Shown in pieces: positions 17,667-26,300 of a stretch of 64,000 nt of DNA. The translations under genes were made by a program, and so were the position numbers. How positions within the stretch are numbered: the first letter of the stretch is position 1; every line of letters starts with the position of its first letter. Source of the DNA: JBGANR01 sp044222225 (lineage in GTDB: Bacteria; Actinomycetota; Actinomycetes; Mycobacteriales; Mycobacteriaceae); contig JBGANR010000024.1 in NCBI GenBank assembly GCA_044222225.1, forward strand, positions 1-64,000, in the 5' to 3' direction. The notes beneath the pieces were generated by a model that worked only from the letters and a program-made list of their open reading frames with translations, had not been told where the DNA came from and did not search any database.

Positions 17667-18596
17667 GTGCTGGACACCTGGTTGACCCGGACGCTCGGAC
17701 TGCGGCTGCCGATCATCGGCGCTCCGATGGGCGGACGCGCCGGCGGCGAGCTCGCCGGCCACGTGACGGCGGCCGGCGGGCTCGGCATGATCGGCGCCGC
17801 CCGGTACAACACCGCGGCGTGGCTGGCGGAGCAGTCGGCGATCGCCCGGGAGATCGGCGGCGGACCGCTCGCCTTCGGCCTCATGACGTGGTCCCTCGAC
17901 GACGACGATTCGCTGCTCGACGCGGTGCTCGTCCACCGGCCGCGACTCGTCAGTCTGTCCTTCGGCGATCCGGCGCCCTATGTCGAGCGGGTGAAGGCGG
18001 CCGGGGCCGTCGTCGTCTCGCAGATCAACACGATCGCCGACCTGCGTGAAGTAGAGGCCGCGGGCGTCGACGCCGTCGTCGCCCAGGGCGCCGAAGCCGG
18101 CGGGCACACCGGACGGATCGCGACGCTGCCGCTCCTGCAGGAGGTCCTGGAGTCGACGGACCTGCCGGTGCTCGCCGCGGGCGGCATCGCGACGGGCCGC
18201 GGGCTGGCCGCGGTGCTGGCCGCTGGCGGCGAGGGGGCCTTCGTCGGGACGGCACTGCTCGCCAGCCCGGAGACGGTGGGGCCGGGCTACGCCGTCGAGC
18301 GGCTGCTCGCCGCGGGCAGCGCCGACACCGTCTACACCGACGTCTTCGACAAGGCCCGGCACCAGCCGTGGCCTGCGCGCTGGTACGGCCGCGCGCTGAC
18401 CAACGGATTCACCGAGCGCTGGCACGGCGCCGGCGCCGCCGAGGACGCGATCGCCGCGTCGTACGACGGTGCGGCCGCCGATGCCGGCGTCGTCTACGCG
18501 GGACAGGCGGCCGGGCTGGTCCGGGCGTCGCGTCCGGCGGGCGAGATCGTCGCCGAGATGGGCGCTCGGGCGGAAGATCTGCTGCGTCGGTTCTGA
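17667..18596 (+). CDS. Nitronate monooxygenase family flavoprotein
   Basis: A 309-residue TIM-barrel FMN enzyme of the NMO/2-nitropropane dioxygenase family. Flavin-binding marks are APMGGRAGG at the N-terminus, AAGGLGMIG, GAEAGGHTGR and AAGGIATGRG with the phosphate-binding glycines. It oxidises nitronates such as propionate-3-nitronate or acts as a related FMN oxidase. The GTG at 17667 is preceded by GAGGAG at good spacing. A repeat hairpin element lies directly downstream. Confidence 0.88.
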   Translation: MLDTWLTRTLGLRLPIIGAPMGGRAGGELAGHVTAAGGLGMIGAARYNTAAWLAEQSAIAREIGGGPLAFGLMTWSLDDDDSLLDAVLVHRPRLVSLSFGDPAPYVERVKAAGAVVVSQINTIADLREVEAAGVDAVVAQGAEAGGHTGRIATLPLLQEVLESTDLPVLAAGGIATGRGLAAVLAAGGEGAFVGTALLASPETVGPGYAVERLLAAGSADTVYTDVFDKARHQPWPARWYGRALTNGFTERWHGAGAAEDAIAASYDGAAADAGVVYAGQAAGLVRASRPAGEIVAEMGARAEDLLRRF

Positions 18597-18610
18597 CGCA
18601 CGGCGAAGTC

Positions 18611-18689
18611 TGTCGCTGAGCGGGCAGAGGCGACGTATATCGTCGCGTGCCCTCGCTCAGCTGCCGGTACTGGACAGTATTTTTCGGGG
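18611..18689 (+). repeat. Intergenic palindromic repeat, copy 1
   Basis: A 79-base element with nested inverted repeats: outer GCTGAGCG / CGCTCAGC, then GGCA / TGCC, inner GCGACG-TATAT-CGTCGC, then a tail ending in GTATTTTTCGGGG. By hand alignment it is about two thirds identical, without gaps, to 27460-27537, including the 14-base core GAGGCGACGTATAT. Both copies have the same orientation and lie beside sulfur-assimilation genes. It may be a REP-like repeat or a structured RNA. Confidence 0.6.
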
Positions 18690-18764
18690 CAGTTGTGCGC
18701 GCGGTGATTCTTAACCCCCGAGCGCGGCGTCGGGCCCGGCGCGCGGCCCCGTTAGGCTGGCCGG

Positions 18765-19004
18765 GTGGGTGGCATCGGTACGTGGTGGGACGGCGTGGAG
18801 CAGTGGCTCACCGGCCGGCCGTATGTCGTGCAGCTCATCGTCGTGTCCGTCTTCTTCATCCCCCTCGCGGCCGGCCTCGCCGCGGGCCTGAACGCGCTGG
18901 TCGGCAAGGGTTTCCGGGTGGTCGACAGGATGGCCGAGCGACGCGACGAGGGACGTGCCGCCGCGGCCGTCGGCGCCCAGGAGACCGGTGAGGAGACCTC
19001 GTGA
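18765..19004 (+). CDS. Small membrane protein
   Basis: A 79-residue protein with one strong membrane helix (about residues 20-42, VVQLIVVSVFFIPLAAGLAA) and a charged C-terminal tail. It starts with GTG. The stop overlaps a second tiny reading frame in GTGA. Small hydrophobic genes are found at this place, next to the sulfate transporter, in related genomes as far as I recall. Function unknown. Confidence 0.6.
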   Translation: MGGIGTWWDGVEQWLTGRPYVVQLIVVSVFFIPLAAGLAAGLNALVGKGFRVVDRMAERRDEGRAAAAVGAQETGEETS

Positions 19005-19084
19005 GGATGCCCCGCTCGAAGGTGACGCTCGCGCTCGTCGCGCTCGTCGTACTCGTACTCGTGGCGTGGTTCCTGACCAGGTGA
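19001..19084 (+). CDS. 27-residue single-helix membrane peptide
   Basis: A 28-codon frame starting GTG (or ATG at 19006) and ending TGA. It overlaps the stop of the previous small gene in GTGA, the arrangement used for coupled genes all over this window. The product has a basic start (MRMPRSK) and then about 17 hydrophobic residues rich in Val and Leu, ending WFLTR, a typical one-pass membrane peptide. It is too short for routine gene calling. The overlap and amphipathic layout support it; no homology is claimed. Confidence 0.45.
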   Translation: MRMPRSKVTLALVALVVLVLVAWFLTR

Positions 19085-19155
19085 CGACGGCCGCATGCCA
19101 GGCGACGGCGCCGGGCGGTACGCGACGGCGGCGGCGCGCTGCTAGCGTTCCGGCC

Positions 19156-19206
19156 ATGGCAGAGTCCTCGGGTGCCGTGATGCGCCCCACCCGCCGCTGT
19201 CGTTGA
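19156..19206 (+). CDS. Candidate Cys-containing leader peptide upstream of sulfate transporter
   Basis: A 16-residue frame MAESSGAVMRPTRRCR and stop, 106 bases before subI. TAGCGT at 19143-19148 is a fair -10 box placing the transcript start at or next to the ATG, so it would be leaderless. An inner ATG would give MRPTRRCR. Cys-codon leader peptides controlling sulfur genes are known in actinobacteria. The single penultimate Cys fits that idea but is weak evidence alone. Confidence 0.35.
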   Translation: MAESSGAVMRPTRRCR

Positions 19207-19312
19207 CGCCCGGCTCGCTCTGAGAGCCGTCGTCCCGACTCTCCGCCCGTCGCCCTCGGCGCCGCCGCGTCCGCTCGCGCGTTGTGGCGTCTGCCCATCG
19301 AGAAGGACCCAC

Positions 19313-20416
19313 ATGCCATCACGTCGAGACGGCCGCGCCCGGCCGTCGCGTCTCGCTCGCGGCGCGTCCGCGCTGCTCGCGGCGTTCGTCGCGATCGGTG
19401 TCGCCGGGTGCGGCGCCGGGTCGACCGATCATCCCGGCGGCGCCGACATCTCCAGCGGAACCGTGCGGTTGAACGTCGTCGCCTACGCCGTCCCGAAGCC
19501 CGCCTTCGACGAGCTGATTCCGGCGTTCCGCGCGACGCCCGCCGGCCATGACGTGGGCTTCTCGGCGTCGTACGGCGCATCCGGCGACCAGAGCCGCAAG
19601 GTGGCCCGCCACGTTCCGACGGACGTCGTCAACTTCTCGGTGGCGCCGGACGTCACCCGGCTCGTCAAGGCAGGCCTCGTCGATCCGGGCTGGGAGAAGG
19701 CGCGGCCGCATCTCAGCACGCCCTTCGGCTCGGTGGTGACGCTCGTCGTGCGCAAGGGCAATCCCAAGGGCATCCACGACTGGAACGACCTGCTCAAGCC
19801 CGGTGTGGAGGTGATCACGCCGAATCCCGGAAGCTCGGGATCGGCCAAGTGGAACCTGCTCGCGCCGTTCGCCGCGCTCGGCGGGGGCGGCGCCGATCGG
19901 CAGGCCGGTCTCGACTTCGTGCGCAGCCTCGTGCGCGATCACATCACGGTCAACCCCAAATCGGGCCGCGAGGCGACGACCACCTTCGAGCAGGGGCAGG
20001 GCGACGTCCTCATCAGCTATGAGAACGAGGCGATCATGCTGGCCCGCAAGGGCGGCGACGTCGACATCGTGACCCCGCCGCAGACGTTCCGCATCGACAA
20101 CCCCGTCGCGCTCGTCTCCACGTCGGAGAACAAGGACGCGGCGAACGCCTTCCTCGACTTCCTGTTCACCCCGGAGGCGCAGCGGATCTGGGCGCGGCAG
20201 GGCTTCCGTCCGACGGATCCGGCGGCGCTGAAGGAGGCGATCGACGGCGGCCTGTTCGCGCCGGTCGCCGGCCGGCTCTGGACGATCGACGACGTCGGCG
20301 CCGCATTGGACGTCGCCAAAGACGGCAAGCGGTTGCAGGGCTGGGCCGCCGTCGATCAGGCGCTGTTCGGTACGTCCGGGGCGATCACGAAGATCTACGA
20401 CTCGAGGGGCAAGTGA
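19313..20416 (+). CDS. subI: Sulfate ABC transporter substrate-binding protein
   Basis: A 367-residue exported protein with a lipoprotein signal (lipobox VAGC) and the sulfate-binding fold. Family marks are FSASYGASGDQSRKV, TDVVNFSVAPDVTRL, and NPKSGREATTTFEQGQGDVLISYENEA near the C-terminal lobe. It captures sulfate or thiosulfate for CysTWA. GAAGGA precedes the ATG. It begins the subI-cysT-cysW-cysA operon and has a leader-peptide candidate upstream. Confidence 0.94.
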   Translation: MPSRRDGRARPSRLARGASALLAAFVAIGVAGCGAGSTDHPGGADISSGTVRLNVVAYAVPKPAFDELIPAFRATPAGHDVGFSASYGASGDQSRKVARHVPTDVVNFSVAPDVTRLVKAGLVDPGWEKARPHLSTPFGSVVTLVVRKGNPKGIHDWNDLLKPGVEVITPNPGSSGSAKWNLLAPFAALGGGGADRQAGLDFVRSLVRDHITVNPKSGREATTTFEQGQGDVLISYENEAIMLARKGGDVDIVTPPQTFRIDNPVALVSTSENKDAANAFLDFLFTPEAQRIWARQGFRPTDPAALKEAIDGGLFAPVAGRLWTIDDVGAALDVAKDGKRLQGWAAVDQALFGTSGAITKIYDSRGK

Positions 20417-21231
20417 TGCGGCGCCGGGGATCGGTGAAACGCACGTCGTTGCGCGGCGGCATCGGGCTGGGGGTGGCGAGCCTGTGGCTCACCGTCATCG
20501 TGCTGCTGCCGCTCGCCGCGATCACCGTCGCCTCGTTCGCGGACGGCTGGTCGGGCTTCTGGACCGCGATCACGGCGCCCGCCGCGCTCGACGCCCTGTG
20601 GATCACGGTGTGGGTGTCGGTGCTGGTCTCGCTCATCAACGTCGTCTTCGGCACGATCGTGGCCTGGGTGCTCGTGCGGGACGAATTCCCCGGCAAGGGT
20701 TTCGTCAACGCCGTCATCGATCTGCCGTTCGCGTTGCCGACGATCGTCGCCAGCCTCGTGCTGCTGTCGCTGTACGGCCCGAACAGTCCGATCGACCTCA
20801 AGCTCAACGCGACGCAGCCGGCGCTGATCATCGCGCTGACCTTCGTGACGTTGCCGTTCGTCGTCCGTCAGGTGCAGCCGGTGCTCATGGAACTGGACAC
20901 CGACGTCGAGGAGGCCGGTGCGTCGCTCGGCGCGTCGAACCTGACGATCTTCCGCCGGATCGTGCTGCCGGCCCTGCTGCCGCCGATCCTCACCGGGGCC
21001 GGCCTGGCGTTCACCCGGGCGATCGGCGAGTTCGGGTCCGTCGTGCTCATCGGCGGCAACGTCCCGGGCCGGACGCAGGTGACCTCGCAGTACATCCAGC
21101 AGCAGATCGAGGTCGACGCCCCGACGAACGCCGCCGCGGCGTCGGTGGTGCTGCTGTTCATCGCGTTCGTCGTGCTGTCGGCACTTCGGCTCGTGACGCG
21201 CCGCGCGGCGCGGCGGGAGGAGGCGTCGTGA
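20416..21231 (+). CDS. cysT: Sulfate ABC transporter permease CysT
   Basis: A 271-residue permease with about six membrane helices and the EAA loop (EEAGASLGASNLTIFRRIVLP). The DLPFALPTIVAS and LYGPNSPIDL segments are typical for CysT. The ATG at 20416 touches the subI stop (TGATG); a GTG one codon earlier is also possible. It pairs with CysW to form the sulfate channel. Confidence 0.94.
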   Translation: MRRRGSVKRTSLRGGIGLGVASLWLTVIVLLPLAAITVASFADGWSGFWTAITAPAALDALWITVWVSVLVSLINVVFGTIVAWVLVRDEFPGKGFVNAVIDLPFALPTIVASLVLLSLYGPNSPIDLKLNATQPALIIALTFVTLPFVVRQVQPVLMELDTDVEEAGASLGASNLTIFRRIVLPALLPPILTGAGLAFTRAIGEFGSVVLIGGNVPGRTQVTSQYIQQQIEVDAPTNAAAASVVLLFIAFVVLSALRLVTRRAARREEAS

Positions 21232-21256
21232 CGATCATCCGAGAGGAGGGGGCCCG

Positions 21257-22087
21257 ATGAAACCGAGTCCCGCCGCCCGCTACGGGCTGCGCGCCGTGGC
21301 GCTGCTCTACGTCTTCGGCCTGCTCGTCGTGCCGCTGGGCGTCATCTTCTACCGGTCGTTCGAGCATGGACTGGGCCAGTTCTGGGACTGGATCACGACG
21401 CCCGCGGCCATCGCCGCGCTGCAGCTGAGCGTGCTCATCGTGGTGATCATCGTGCCGCTCAACGTCGTGTTCGGCGTCGCGACGGCGATCGCGCTGGTGC
21501 GCGGCCGGTTCCGCGGGCGGGGGCTCATCCAGGCCGTCGTCGACCTGCCGTTCGCCGTCTCGCCGGTCATCGTCGGCGTCGCGCTCATCCTGCTGTGGGG
21601 GTACGGCGGCTGGTTCGGCGGCCTCGAATCGGTGGGCTTCCGCATCATCTTCGGGCTGCCCGGCATGGTGCTGGCGACGCTCTTCGTGACGCTGCCGTTC
21701 GTCGTCCGCGAGGTGGAGCCGGTGCTCGTCGAGATCGGTAACGAGCAGGAGGAGGCGGCCGCGACGCTCGGCGCCAACGCCTGGCAGACGTTCACCCGCG
21801 TCACGCTGCCGGCCATCCGCTGGGGCCTCACCTACGGCGTCATCCTCACCATCGCCCGCGGGCTCGGCGAGTACGGCGCGGTGACGATGGTGTCGTCCAA
21901 CTTCCCGGGCGTCTCGCAGACGCTGACGCTGCTCGTGCACTCGCGCTACACCGACGACTACAACGAGTACGGCGCCTACGCCGCCGCGACGCTGCTCATG
22001 CTGGTGGCCGTCGCCGTGCTGGTCGCCATGACGCTCATCGAACAAGGGGCCGCGCGCCGCGGTGACCGGAAAGAGCAGGACGCATGA
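21257..22087 (+). CDS. cysW: Sulfate ABC transporter permease CysW
   Basis: A 276-residue permease with about six helices, an EAA loop (EEAAATLGANAWQTFTRVTLP) and the CysW-type segment GEYGAVTMVSSNFPGVSQTLTL split over the last helices. It follows cysT after 25 bases with GAGAGGAGGG as ribosome site, and its stop overlaps the cysA ATG. Confidence 0.94.
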   Translation: MKPSPAARYGLRAVALLYVFGLLVVPLGVIFYRSFEHGLGQFWDWITTPAAIAALQLSVLIVVIIVPLNVVFGVATAIALVRGRFRGRGLIQAVVDLPFAVSPVIVGVALILLWGYGGWFGGLESVGFRIIFGLPGMVLATLFVTLPFVVREVEPVLVEIGNEQEEAAATLGANAWQTFTRVTLPAIRWGLTYGVILTIARGLGEYGAVTMVSSNFPGVSQTLTLLVHSRYTDDYNEYGAYAAATLLMLVAVAVLVAMTLIEQGAARRGDRKEQDA

Positions 22088-23082
22088 CGATCAGTGTGCG
22101 GAACGCGAACAAGCGCTACGGCGACTTCGCGGCCCTGGACGACGTGTCCATCGAGATCCCGTCCGGGTCGCTGACGGCGCTGCTCGGGCCGTCCGGCTCC
22201 GGCAAGTCGACGCTGCTGCGTGCCATCGCGGGCCTCGACCTGCCCGATTCGGGGACGATCGCCATCAACGGCGCCGACGTCTCCTCGCTGCCGCCGCAGC
22301 GCCGGGGGATCGGTTTCGTGTTCCAGCACTATGCCGCCTTCAAGCATCTGACGGTGCGGGAGAACGTCGCGTTCGGGCTGCGCATCCGCAAGCGGCCGGC
22401 CGCCGAGATCAAGCGCAAGGTCGACGATCTGCTCGACGTCGTCGGGCTCGCCGGCTTCCAGACCCGCTACCCGGCGCAGCTCTCCGGCGGGCAGCGGCAG
22501 CGGATGGCGCTGGCCCGGGCGCTGGCCGTCGACCCCGAGGTGCTGCTGCTCGACGAGCCGTTCGGCGCGCTGGACGCCAAGGTGCGCGACGACCTGCGCG
22601 CCTGGCTGCGGCGGCTGCACGACGAGGTGCACGTGACGACGGTCCTCGTCACCCACGACCAGGCGGAGGCGCTCGACGTCGCCGACCGGATCGCCGTGCT
22701 CAACCGGGGCCGTATCGAGCAGATCGGCACGCCCGAGGACCTCTACGACCGGCCGGCCAACGCGTTCGTCATGTCGTTCCTCGGCAACACCGCCCGGCTC
22801 AACGGCGTCCTCGTCCGGCCGCACGACATCCGCGTCGGCCGCACGCCGGACCGCGCCCGCGAACCCGTCGGCAGCGGTCCGGCGGCGACCCTCGACATCC
22901 TCAAAGCCACCGTCGTCCGTGTCGTCCGCCTGGGCTTCGAGGTGCGCGTCGAGCTGCGCAACGCCGCCACGGGTGAGGACTTCTACGCCCAGATCACCCG
23001 CGGCGACGCCGAGGCGCTCGGCCTCAGCGAGGGCGACGAGGTGTACGTGCGGGCCACCCGGCTGCCGGAGTTGGGACATTGA
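22084..23082 (+). CDS. cysA: Sulfate ABC transporter ATP-binding protein
   Basis: A 332-residue ATPase. Walker A is GPSGSGKST, the signature is LSGGQRQRMALAR and Walker B is LLLLDEPFGALD, followed by a TOBE-like C-terminal domain of about 100 residues with VLVRPHDIRVGR. The closest class is sulfate/thiosulfate CysA. It completes the importer; the next gene is separate. Confidence 0.94.
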   Translation: MTISVRNANKRYGDFAALDDVSIEIPSGSLTALLGPSGSGKSTLLRAIAGLDLPDSGTIAINGADVSSLPPQRRGIGFVFQHYAAFKHLTVRENVAFGLRIRKRPAAEIKRKVDDLLDVVGLAGFQTRYPAQLSGGQRQRMALARALAVDPEVLLLDEPFGALDAKVRDDLRAWLRRLHDEVHVTTVLVTHDQAEALDVADRIAVLNRGRIEQIGTPEDLYDRPANAFVMSFLGNTARLNGVLVRPHDIRVGRTPDRAREPVGSGPAATLDILKATVVRVVRLGFEVRVELRNAATGEDFYAQITRGDAEALGLSEGDEVYVRATRLPELGH

Positions 23083-23133
23083 GACCGTGCGCTCGCCCGG
23101 ACACTAGTGCGCCGTCGTCGTAGGCTGGTCACC

Positions 23134-23673
23134 GTGACCGCAGCGACCGTTCGCCCGCTTCTCTCCGTGGAGCAGTGGCGTGCCTTGGGGGAGGACACGT
23201 CGTCGCACGCGGAGCTGCAGGAGGGGGTCCTGATCGTGTCGCCGCGACCGCGTCCCGAGCATCAGGACGCGGTCTTGGCGCTCGGTTCTCAGCTTCGCCT
23301 ACAGGTGCCCCGGGGTATGCGGGTGTCCCCGGAGATCGACATCGTGATCGATTCGCGGTTTCCGGCCACCGTCCGCGTGCCGGATCTCGTGGTGCGACGA
23401 GTGAGCGATGAGCGACCCGTGCCCGCTTCTCAGGTCGTGCTCGCGGTCGAGGTGCTGTCGCCGGGGACGCGGCGCGTCGATCTGGTGATGAAGCGCAGCG
23501 AGTACGCCGACGCCGGCATCCCGCACTACTGGATCGTCGACCTCGACGGCGCGCAGGTGCGGCTGGAGGTGCTGACGCTCGTCGACGGCGCCTACCGGTC
23601 GGTGACGGCCACCGGCGAGTACGCCGCGACGGTGCCCTTCGACGTGCGCCTCGACCTCACCGCCCTCGTCTGA
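23134..23673 (+). CDS. Uma2 family (PD-(D/E)XK) protein
   Basis: A 179-residue protein of the Uma2 family, a restriction-endonuclease-like fold whose biological role is not established. Putative metal residues are in AELQEGVL, in VRVPDLVV, and in VLAVEVLSPGTRRVDLVMKRSEYADAGIPHYWIVD (split here by function: Glu, then the Lys, then the PHYWIVD strand). I chose the GTG at 23134 because TAGGCT at 23121-23126 would start a leaderless message there. It is monocistronic. Confidence 0.85.
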   Translation: MTAATVRPLLSVEQWRALGEDTSSHAELQEGVLIVSPRPRPEHQDAVLALGSQLRLQVPRGMRVSPEIDIVIDSRFPATVRVPDLVVRRVSDERPVPASQVVLAVEVLSPGTRRVDLVMKRSEYADAGIPHYWIVDLDGAQVRLEVLTLVDGAYRSVTATGEYAATVPFDVRLDLTALV

Positions 23674-23703
23674 GGGGAGTCGAGCCGCACGTCGCGGCCG
23701 CTT

Positions 23704-24270
23704 CTACTTGGTCAGCGACTCGGCGCCGGCCTGGGCGTACTTCTCGTCCAGGTCGCCGCTCGGCGCGCCGGCGACGCCGATGCCCGCGATGGGGCCGCCG
23801 TCCTTGACGGTGACGGGGGCGCCGCCGCCGAGGAACAGGGTGCCCGGGATGTCGGCGAGCCGCGGGGTCGACTCGAGGCGCTTGGCCAGCTCGGACGTCG
23901 GCGCGTTCCAGGCGACGGCGGTGAACGCCTTCTCCTTCGCCGAATCGGGGGACTGCGGGCCGGCGCCGTCGCCGCGGAGCAGGACGAGCAGGTTGCCGTC
24001 GCGGTCGACGACGGCGACGGTCACCTTCTGGTTCTCCTTGGTCGCGGCGTCGAGCACGGTCTGCGCGGCCTTCGTCGCGGCGGCGACGGTCAGATGGTTC
24101 GTCTGACGCACGTTCTGCGGCGCCGCCTCCGACGCCAGCGCGACGTCGGCCGCCTTCCCGGAATCGTCGTTCAGGGTCATGACGCCCAGGCCGCCCGCGG
24201 CGACGACGGCCACGGCCGCGCCTCCGATGATCGTCTTGGTGCGGGTGCTCATCGTCTTCTGCTCGCTCAT
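23704..24270 (-). CDS. HbpS/GlcG-like haem-binding protein
   Basis: A 188-residue exported protein. Residues 1-40 form a signal or membrane anchor, and the rest is the HbpS/GlcG (DUF336) domain with VTVAVVDRDGNLLVLLR, SPDSAKEKAFTAVAW and GGAPVTVKDGGPIAGIGVAGAP. In Streptomyces, HbpS binds haem and signals oxidative stress to the SenS-SenR two-component pair. Here a histidine kinase and response regulator gene lie divergently next door, the same grouping. GAAGGGA precedes the ATG. Confidence 0.85.
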   Translation of the reverse strand: MSEQKTMSTRTKTIIGGAAVAVVAAGGLGVMTLNDDSGKAADVALASEAAPQNVRQTNHLTVAAATKAAQTVLDAATKENQKVTVAVVDRDGNLLVLLRGDGAGPQSPDSAKEKAFTAVAWNAPTSELAKRLESTPRLADIPGTLFLGGGAPVTVKDGGPIAGIGVAGAPSGDLDEKYAQAGAESLTK

Positions 24271-24455
24271 CGCGGCGTCCCTTCGTCGGTGGTGCGGCCT
24301 GTCCGCCGCGTCACTGACGAGCCTCGTCGCCGGCGGGCGCCGGGACATCGACGTACCGGCTCGACTCGGACCGCGGTCCGGTCGACGAGGGCATCGACCG
24401 ATCGGATGACCCCGGGCGCTCCGGCGGGCGCGAGAATGGAGGCGACGACGAGGGG

Positions 24456-25661
24456 GTGCGGATGCCGGGATCGGCACTGGTGCGCGACGACACGCCGCTG
24501 TTCGCGACGATCGTGCACAGCGCGTTCTACGTATTACTGGCGGCGTCGCTCCTGCGCTTCCTCATCCGGCATCCGGACGTCGCGCACCTGTGGTGGGTAG
24601 TCGGGCTGTCGCTGGTGCTCGCGGTGGCGTACGCGCTCGGCGAGTGGGGATCGACGGGGAACCGGGGTCTGCGGTTCGGGCTCGTCGTCGCGGTCTGGGT
24701 GGTGCTGGTGTTGTTCGCGCCGAGCTTCGCGTGGTGCGCGGTGCCACTGCTGTACACGGGTCTGCGGCTGCTGCCGACGCGCGCCGCGCTCGCCCTGGTC
24801 GTCGCGCTGACGGCGCTTGTCGTCGTCACGCAGGTGCGGCTCGCGGGCTGGGCCGATCCGAACCTGCTGCTCGCGCCGCCCGCCGTCGCCGCGGTGGCGA
24901 CCGCGCTGTTCCTCGGCATGCGGCGGCACACCGAGCAGCAGGACGCGCTCATCGCCGACCTGCGCGCCACCCGCGCGACCCTCGCCGTCGCCGAGCGACG
25001 CGCCGGCACGCTCGCGGAGCGGGAGCGCCTCGCGGTGGAGATCCACGACACTCTCGCGCAAGGCCTGTCCAGTCAGCAGATGCTGCTGCAGGCCGCCGAC
25101 CGCGTCTGGGACGCCGACGCCGCAGCCGCGCGCGAGCACGTCCGGACCGCGGCCGCGATCACCGCGAGCAATCTCGCTGAGGCGCGTCGGTTCGTCCACG
25201 ACCTGGCCCCGGCCGACCTCGCCGGGAGTGGCTCGCTGGCCGCCGCGCTGCGGGCCGTCGTGGACCGGGAGCCGGCGCCGCCGGTGGTGCGGCTGCACGT
25301 CGAGGGGCCGCCGGTCCCGCTGCCGGAGCGGACGGAGGCGGCGTTGCTGCGGATCGCCCAGGGCGCGCTCGCCAATGTCCGCGAGCACGCGCGCGCCGAG
25401 GCCGCGACCATCACGCTGACCTACGTCGGCGACGAGGTGATGCTCGACGTGGCCGACGACGGCCGCGGCTTCGACCCCGCGGCGCCCGTATCCGATGGCG
25501 GACGCGGCCACGGCCTGCCCGCGATCGACGCCCGCATCCGGCAGCTGGGCGGCCGGCTGACGATCGAATCGGCGCCGGGCCAGGGCACGGCGCTGTCGGT
25601 GGCGGTGCCGGCGGCCGGCGCCGAACCGTCGGCGGCCGTCGGGGACGGGGAGGCGTCATGA
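24456..25661 (+). CDS. NarL-type sensor histidine kinase (SenS-like by context)
   Basis: A 401-residue membrane kinase. About five hydrophobic segments occupy residues 15-155, then a coiled-coil linker, a HisKA_3 dimerisation domain with the phosphorylated His near residue 197 (AVEIHDTLAQGLSSQQ), and a HATPase domain with NVREHARA and DVADDGRGFDP. The last 20 residues are low-complexity. It starts with GTG (an ATG two codons later is possible) and its stop overlaps the response-regulator ATG. The divergent HbpS-like gene suggests redox or haem sensing, an inference from gene order. Confidence 0.9.
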   Translation: MRMPGSALVRDDTPLFATIVHSAFYVLLAASLLRFLIRHPDVAHLWWVVGLSLVLAVAYALGEWGSTGNRGLRFGLVVAVWVVLVLFAPSFAWCAVPLLYTGLRLLPTRAALALVVALTALVVVTQVRLAGWADPNLLLAPPAVAAVATALFLGMRRHTEQQDALIADLRATRATLAVAERRAGTLAERERLAVEIHDTLAQGLSSQQMLLQAADRVWDADAAAAREHVRTAAAITASNLAEARRFVHDLAPADLAGSGSLAAALRAVVDREPAPPVVRLHVEGPPVPLPERTEAALLRIAQGALANVREHARAEAATITLTYVGDEVMLDVADDGRGFDPAAPVSDGGRGHGLPAIDARIRQLGGRLTIESAPGQGTALSVAVPAAGAEPSAAVGDGEAS

Positions 25662-26293
25662 GCGATCAGCCGGTACGGATCATGTTGTGCGACGACCACG
25701 CCGTCGTGCGCGCGGGTCTGCGGGCACTGTTGTCGAGCGCGCCCGGCATCGAGGTGGTCGGCGAGGCGGGCAGTGGGACGGAGGCCGTCGTGCTGGCCGG
25801 CGGGTTGCGGCCGGACGTCGTGCTGATGGATCTGCAGCTCGGCGCCGACATGGACGGCGTCGAGGCGACCCGTCGCATCGCCGCGCTGCCCGGCATCCCG
25901 CCGCGGGTGCTCGTGCTGACCACCTTCGACACCGACGCCGACGTCACCCGCGCCATCGCCGCCGGTGCGACGGGCTACCTGCTCAAGGCCGAACGCCCGG
26001 AAGACCTCTTCGTCGCGGTACGACGCGCCGCGGCCGGCCACACCGCGCTCTCGGCCCCGGTCGCCGACCGCATGCTCGACCGGCTGCGCAACCCGCGCCC
26101 CACGCTCACCCCGCGCGAGCTCGACATCCTCGGACAACTCGCCCTCGGCCTCGGCAACCGCGAGATCGCCCGGGCGCTGCACGTCAGCGAGGCGACGGTC
26201 AAGACGCACCTCGGCCGTATCTACGAGAAGCTCGGCGTCGACACCCGGGCCGCGGCGGTCGCCGTCGCGAAGGAGCGCCGGCTGCTCTCTTGA
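25658..26293 (+). CDS. NarL/LuxR-type response regulator (SenR-like by context)
   Basis: A 211-residue regulator. The receiver domain has the acidic pair CDDH at residues 11-14, the phosphorylated Asp near residue 58 (VVLMDLQLG) and the switch Lys in YLLKAERP. The C-terminal LuxR helix-turn-helix has LTPRELDILGQLALGLGNREIARALHVSEATVKTH, seen as the standard tetra-helix. It is translated with the kinase (ATGA overlap). Targets probably include the divergent HbpS gene. Confidence 0.92.
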   Translation: MSDQPVRIMLCDDHAVVRAGLRALLSSAPGIEVVGEAGSGTEAVVLAGGLRPDVVLMDLQLGADMDGVEATRRIAALPGIPPRVLVLTTFDTDADVTRAIAAGATGYLLKAERPEDLFVAVRRAAAGHTALSAPVADRMLDRLRNPRPTLTPRELDILGQLALGLGNREIARALHVSEATVKTHLGRIYEKLGVDTRAAAVAVAKERRLLS

Positions 26294-26300
26294 CGCCGGC

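Noticed and set aside
19085..19312. SAM-type riboswitch upstream of the sulfate transporter
   Set aside because: I looked for the conserved core of actinobacterial SAM riboswitches and found none; a leader peptide fits better.
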